NCBI GenBank assembly: GCA_030692685.1
Contig: JAUXZO010000049.1
Span: 58,186 to 122,185, forward strand
Reading direction: 5' to 3'
Origin: Acidovorax sp.
Lineage (GTDB): Bacteria; Pseudomonadota; Gammaproteobacteria; Burkholderiales; Burkholderiaceae_C
DNA: 64,000 bases
The first letter of the stretch is position 1, and the number at the start of each line of letters is the position of its first letter. A program made the translations under genes and the position numbers. Under the pieces are notes generated by a model. It saw only the letters and a list, made by a program, of their open reading frames with translations, searched no databases and was not told the DNA's origin. This document shows positions 61,754 through 64,000 of the stretch, piece after piece.

Positions 61754-64000
61754 ATGCGTCTCGACAAATTCACCACCAAGTTCCAGGAAGCCCTGAGCGA
61801 TGCCCAAACCATCGCGCTTGGCAATGACCACGCCTACATCGAGCCCGTGCACATGCTCGTGGCCATGCTCAAGCAGGATGACGGCCCCAAGGCGCTGCTG
61901 CAGCGTGCGGGCGCCAATGTGCCCGGGCTGTTGACGGCCGCTGAGGCCGCCGTCAAGCGCCTGCCCCAGGTCACGGGGCAAGACCAAGTGCAGGGCGGAC
62001 CCGAACTGGGCCGCGTGCTGCAGGCCACCGAAAAAGAGGCCATCAAGCGCGGCGACCAGTTCATCGCCAGCGAGCTGTTTTTGCTGGCCGTGATCGACAG
62101 CAAGGGCGAGGCCTCCAAGATCGCCAAGGACAACGGCCTCACGCGCAAGAGCCTGGAGGCTGCGATTGAAACCGTGCGCGGCGGCCAGAAGATGGACAGC
62201 GCCGAGGCCGAAGGCCAGCGCGGCGCCCTGGCCAAATATTGCATGGACCTGACCGAGCGCGCCCGCATGGGCAAACTCGACCCGGTGATCGGCCGCGATG
62301 ATGAAATCCGCCGCGCCATCCAGGTGCTGCAGCGTCGCACCAAGAACAACCCCGTGCTGATTGGCGAGCCCGGCGTAGGCAAGACCGCCATTGTCGAGGG
62401 CCTGGCCCAGCGCATCGTGGCGGGCGAGGTGCCCGAGTCGCTCAAGGGCAAGCGCGTGTTGTCGCTGGACATGGCAGCCTTGTTGGCTGGTGCCAAGTTC
62501 CGGGGCGAGTTTGAAGAGCGCCTGAAAGCCGTGCTCAACGAGCTGGCCAAGGACGAAGGCCAGACCATCGTGTTCATCGACGAGCTGCACACCATGGTGG
62601 GCGCCGGCAAAGGCGAAGGTGCCATGGACGCAGGCAACATGCTAAAGCCCGCTTTGGCGCGGGGCGAGCTGCACTGCGTGGGCGCCACCACGCTCGACGA
62701 ATACCGCAAGTACATCGAAAAAGATGCGGCGCTGGAGCGGCGCTTTCAGAAAATTTTGGTGGGCGAGCCCAGTGTGGAAGCCACCATCGCCATCCTGCGC
62801 GGCTTGCAAGAAAAGTACGAAGTGCACCATGGCGTGGACATCACCGACCCGGCCATCGTGGCTGCGGCCGAGTTGAGTCACCGCTACATCACCGACCGCT
62901 TCTTGCCCGACAAGGCGATCGATTTGATCGACGAGGCGGCGTCCAAGATCAAGATCGAGATGGACTCCAAACCCGAGGTGATGGACAAGCTGGACCGCCG
63001 CCTGATCCAGTTGCAGATCGAGCGCGAAGCCGTGCGCCGCGAAAAGGACGAGTCCTCGCAAAAGCGTTTTGCGTTGATCGAGGAAGAGATCGTCAAGCTG
63101 CAAAAGGAAATCGCCGACTACGACGAAATCTGGCAGGCTGAAAAGGCCCAGGCGCAGGGCAGCGCGCACGTGCGCGAGGCCATCGACAAGCTCAAGTTCC
63201 AGATCGAAGAGTTCACCCGAAAGGGCGACTTCAACAAGGTGGCCGAGCTGCAATACGGCAAGCTGCCTGACCTTGAAAAACAGCTGAAAGAAGCACAGGC
63301 CCAGGAGGATGGCAAAGACGGCGCCCCGGCCCCGCGCCGCCTGCTGCGCACGCAGGTCGGTGCAGAAGAAATCGCAGAGGTCGTGAGCCGCGCTACGGGC
63401 ATCCCGGTGGCCAAGATGATGCAGGGCGAAAAAGACAAGCTCTTGCAGATGGAAACCAAACTGCACGACCGCGTGGTGGGTCAGGAAGAAGCGATCACGG
63501 CCGTGGCCAACGCCATCCGCCGCTCGCGCTCAGGCCTGTCGGACCCGAACCGGCCTACGGGCTCATTCCTGTTCCTCGGGCCCACGGGCGTGGGAAAGAC
63601 TGAGTTGTGCAAGGCCTTGGCGGGCTTCTTGTTTGACAGCGAAGACCACCTGATTCGCATCGATATGAGCGAGTTCATGGAGAAGCACTCGGTGGCCCGC
63701 CTGATTGGCGCGCCGCCCGGTTACGTGGGCTACGAGGAGGGCGGCTACCTGACCGAGGCCGTGCGCCGCAAGCCCTACAGCGTGCTGCTGCTCGACGAGG
63801 TGGAAAAGGCGCACCCTGACGTGTTCAACGTGCTGCTGCAAGTGCTGGACGATGGCCGCCTGACCGATGGCCAGGGCCGCACCGTGGACTTCAAGAACAC
63901 GGTGATCGTGATGACAAGCAACATCGGCTCGCACCTGATCCAGGCCATGGTGGGCCAGGACACCGACGACATCAAGGAAGCGGTGTGGGGGGAACTCAAG
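61754..64000 (+). CDS. clpB: ATP-dependent disaggregase ClpB, 3' end cut by window edge
   Basis: Hsp100 chaperone that, with DnaK, rescues aggregated proteins. 749 codons are visible of an expected ~860. N-domain with [21 protein letters not shown]1 Walker [14 protein letters not shown] and Walker [14 protein letters not shown]; coiled-coil middle domain; NBD2 Walker [15 protein letters not shown] and Walker [16 protein letters not shown]. The start at 61754 is preceded by GGAGGA. The 3' end lies outside the window. Confidence 0.97.
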   Translation, partial: MRLDKFTTKFQEALSDAQTIALGNDHAYIEPVHMLVAMLKQDDGPKALLQRAGANVPGLLTAAEAAVKRLPQVTGQDQVQGGPELGRVLQATEKEAIKRGDQFIASELFLLAVIDSKGEASKIAKDNGLTRKSLEAAIETVRGGQKMDSAEAEGQRGALAKYCMDLTERARMGKLDPVIGRDDEIRRAIQVLQRRTKNNPVLIGEPGVGKTAIVEGLAQRIVAGEVPESLKGKRVLSLDMAALLAGAKFRGEFEERLKAVLNELAKDEGQTIVFIDELHTMVGAGKGEGAMDAGNMLKPALARGELHCVGATTLDEYRKYIEKDAALERRFQKILVGEPSVEATIAILRGLQEKYEVHHGVDITDPAIVAAAELSHRYITDRFLPDKAIDLIDEAASKIKIEMDSKPEVMDKLDRRLIQLQIEREAVRREKDESSQKRFALIEEEIVKLQKEIADYDEIWQAEKAQAQGSAHVREAIDKLKFQIEEFTRKGDFNKVAELQYGKLPDLEKQLKEAQAQEDGKDGAPAPRRLLRTQVGAEEIAEVVSRATGIPVAKMMQGEKDKLLQMETKLHDRVVGQEEAITAVANAIRRSRSGLSDPNRPTGSFLFLGPTGVGKTELCKALAGFLFDSEDHLIRIDMSEFMEKHSVARLIGAPPGYVGYEEGGYLTEAVRRKPYSVLLLDEVEKAHPDVFNVLLQVLDDGRLTDGQGRTVDFKNTVIVMTSNIGSHLIQAMVGQDTDDIKEAVWGELK

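Overview
The window is a chromosomal segment of a high-GC betaproteobacterium, most likely family Comamonadaceae (Acidovorax-like). Evidence is the gene order (lepA-lepB-rnc-era-recO-pdxJ-acpS-nagZ; leuC-leuD-leuB-asd-fimV-truA-trpFBA-accD; rpsF-priB-rpsR-rplI-dnaB; alaA-hom-thrC) and a dispersed palindromic repeat built on TGCTAGCGCTT/AAGCGCTAGCA that I recall as typical of that family. Both ends cut a gene: lepA lacks its start and clpB lacks its end. No rRNA, tRNA, CRISPR array, prophage or transposase was seen.

Layout. 0-8 kb, + strand: translation, secretion, RNA processing and cofactor genes. 8-11.5 kb, - strand: mscS-type channel, response-regulator diguanylate cyclase, lysS. 11.5-21.3 kb, - strand: a nine-gene surface-glycan operon (4,6-dehydratase, flippase, acyltransferase, GT4, GT2, methyltransferase, UDP-glucose dehydrogenase, aminotransferase, initiating sugar-phosphate transferase). 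21.4-22.7 kb: Lon-substrate-binding-like protein and YggT, divergent. 22.9-30.3 kb, - strand: fimV, truA, trpF, trpB, trpA, accD. 30.5-36.2 kb: asd and leuB/D/C with an entericidin-like lipoprotein between leuC and leuD, plus a divergent dapB-like gene. 36.3-43 kb, - strand: LysR regulator, beta-CASP nuclease, grpE-dnaK-dnaJ. 43.2-46.4 kb, + strand: ribosomal protein operon and dnaB. 46.4-50 kb, - strand: PIN-PhoH ATPase and a Bcp peroxiredoxin. 50.2-56.9 kb, + strand: alaA, hom, thrC, then mobB, moeA, moaD. 56.9-60.6 kb, - strand: a secreted pectate-lyase-like protein, dapA and two small genes. 60.7-64 kb, + strand: moaE and clpB.

Most interesting result. The leaders of two aspartate-family genes, asd and dapA, each contain a short unannotated ORF that looks like an attenuator leader peptide. 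The asd leader ends in a Thr/Ile/Lys run (ATITKTTTIKG, reminiscent of enteric thrL). The dapA leader ends in a Lys-rich run (VVKAKKPKLV). In both, a -10 box lies 7-8 bases upstream of the ATG, so the mRNA would be leaderless or nearly so, and alternative hairpins follow the leader stop codon. Together they suggest a translation-coupled attenuation circuit on the common step (asd) and on the lysine branch (dapA). This is inferred from sequence alone.

Second theme: intergenic repeats have entered genes. One copy of the main palindrome lies in frame inside trpF, and its conserved edge supplies codons of the QFH motif. A different GC-rich repeat accounts for an in-frame insertion of roughly 25 residues in moaE.
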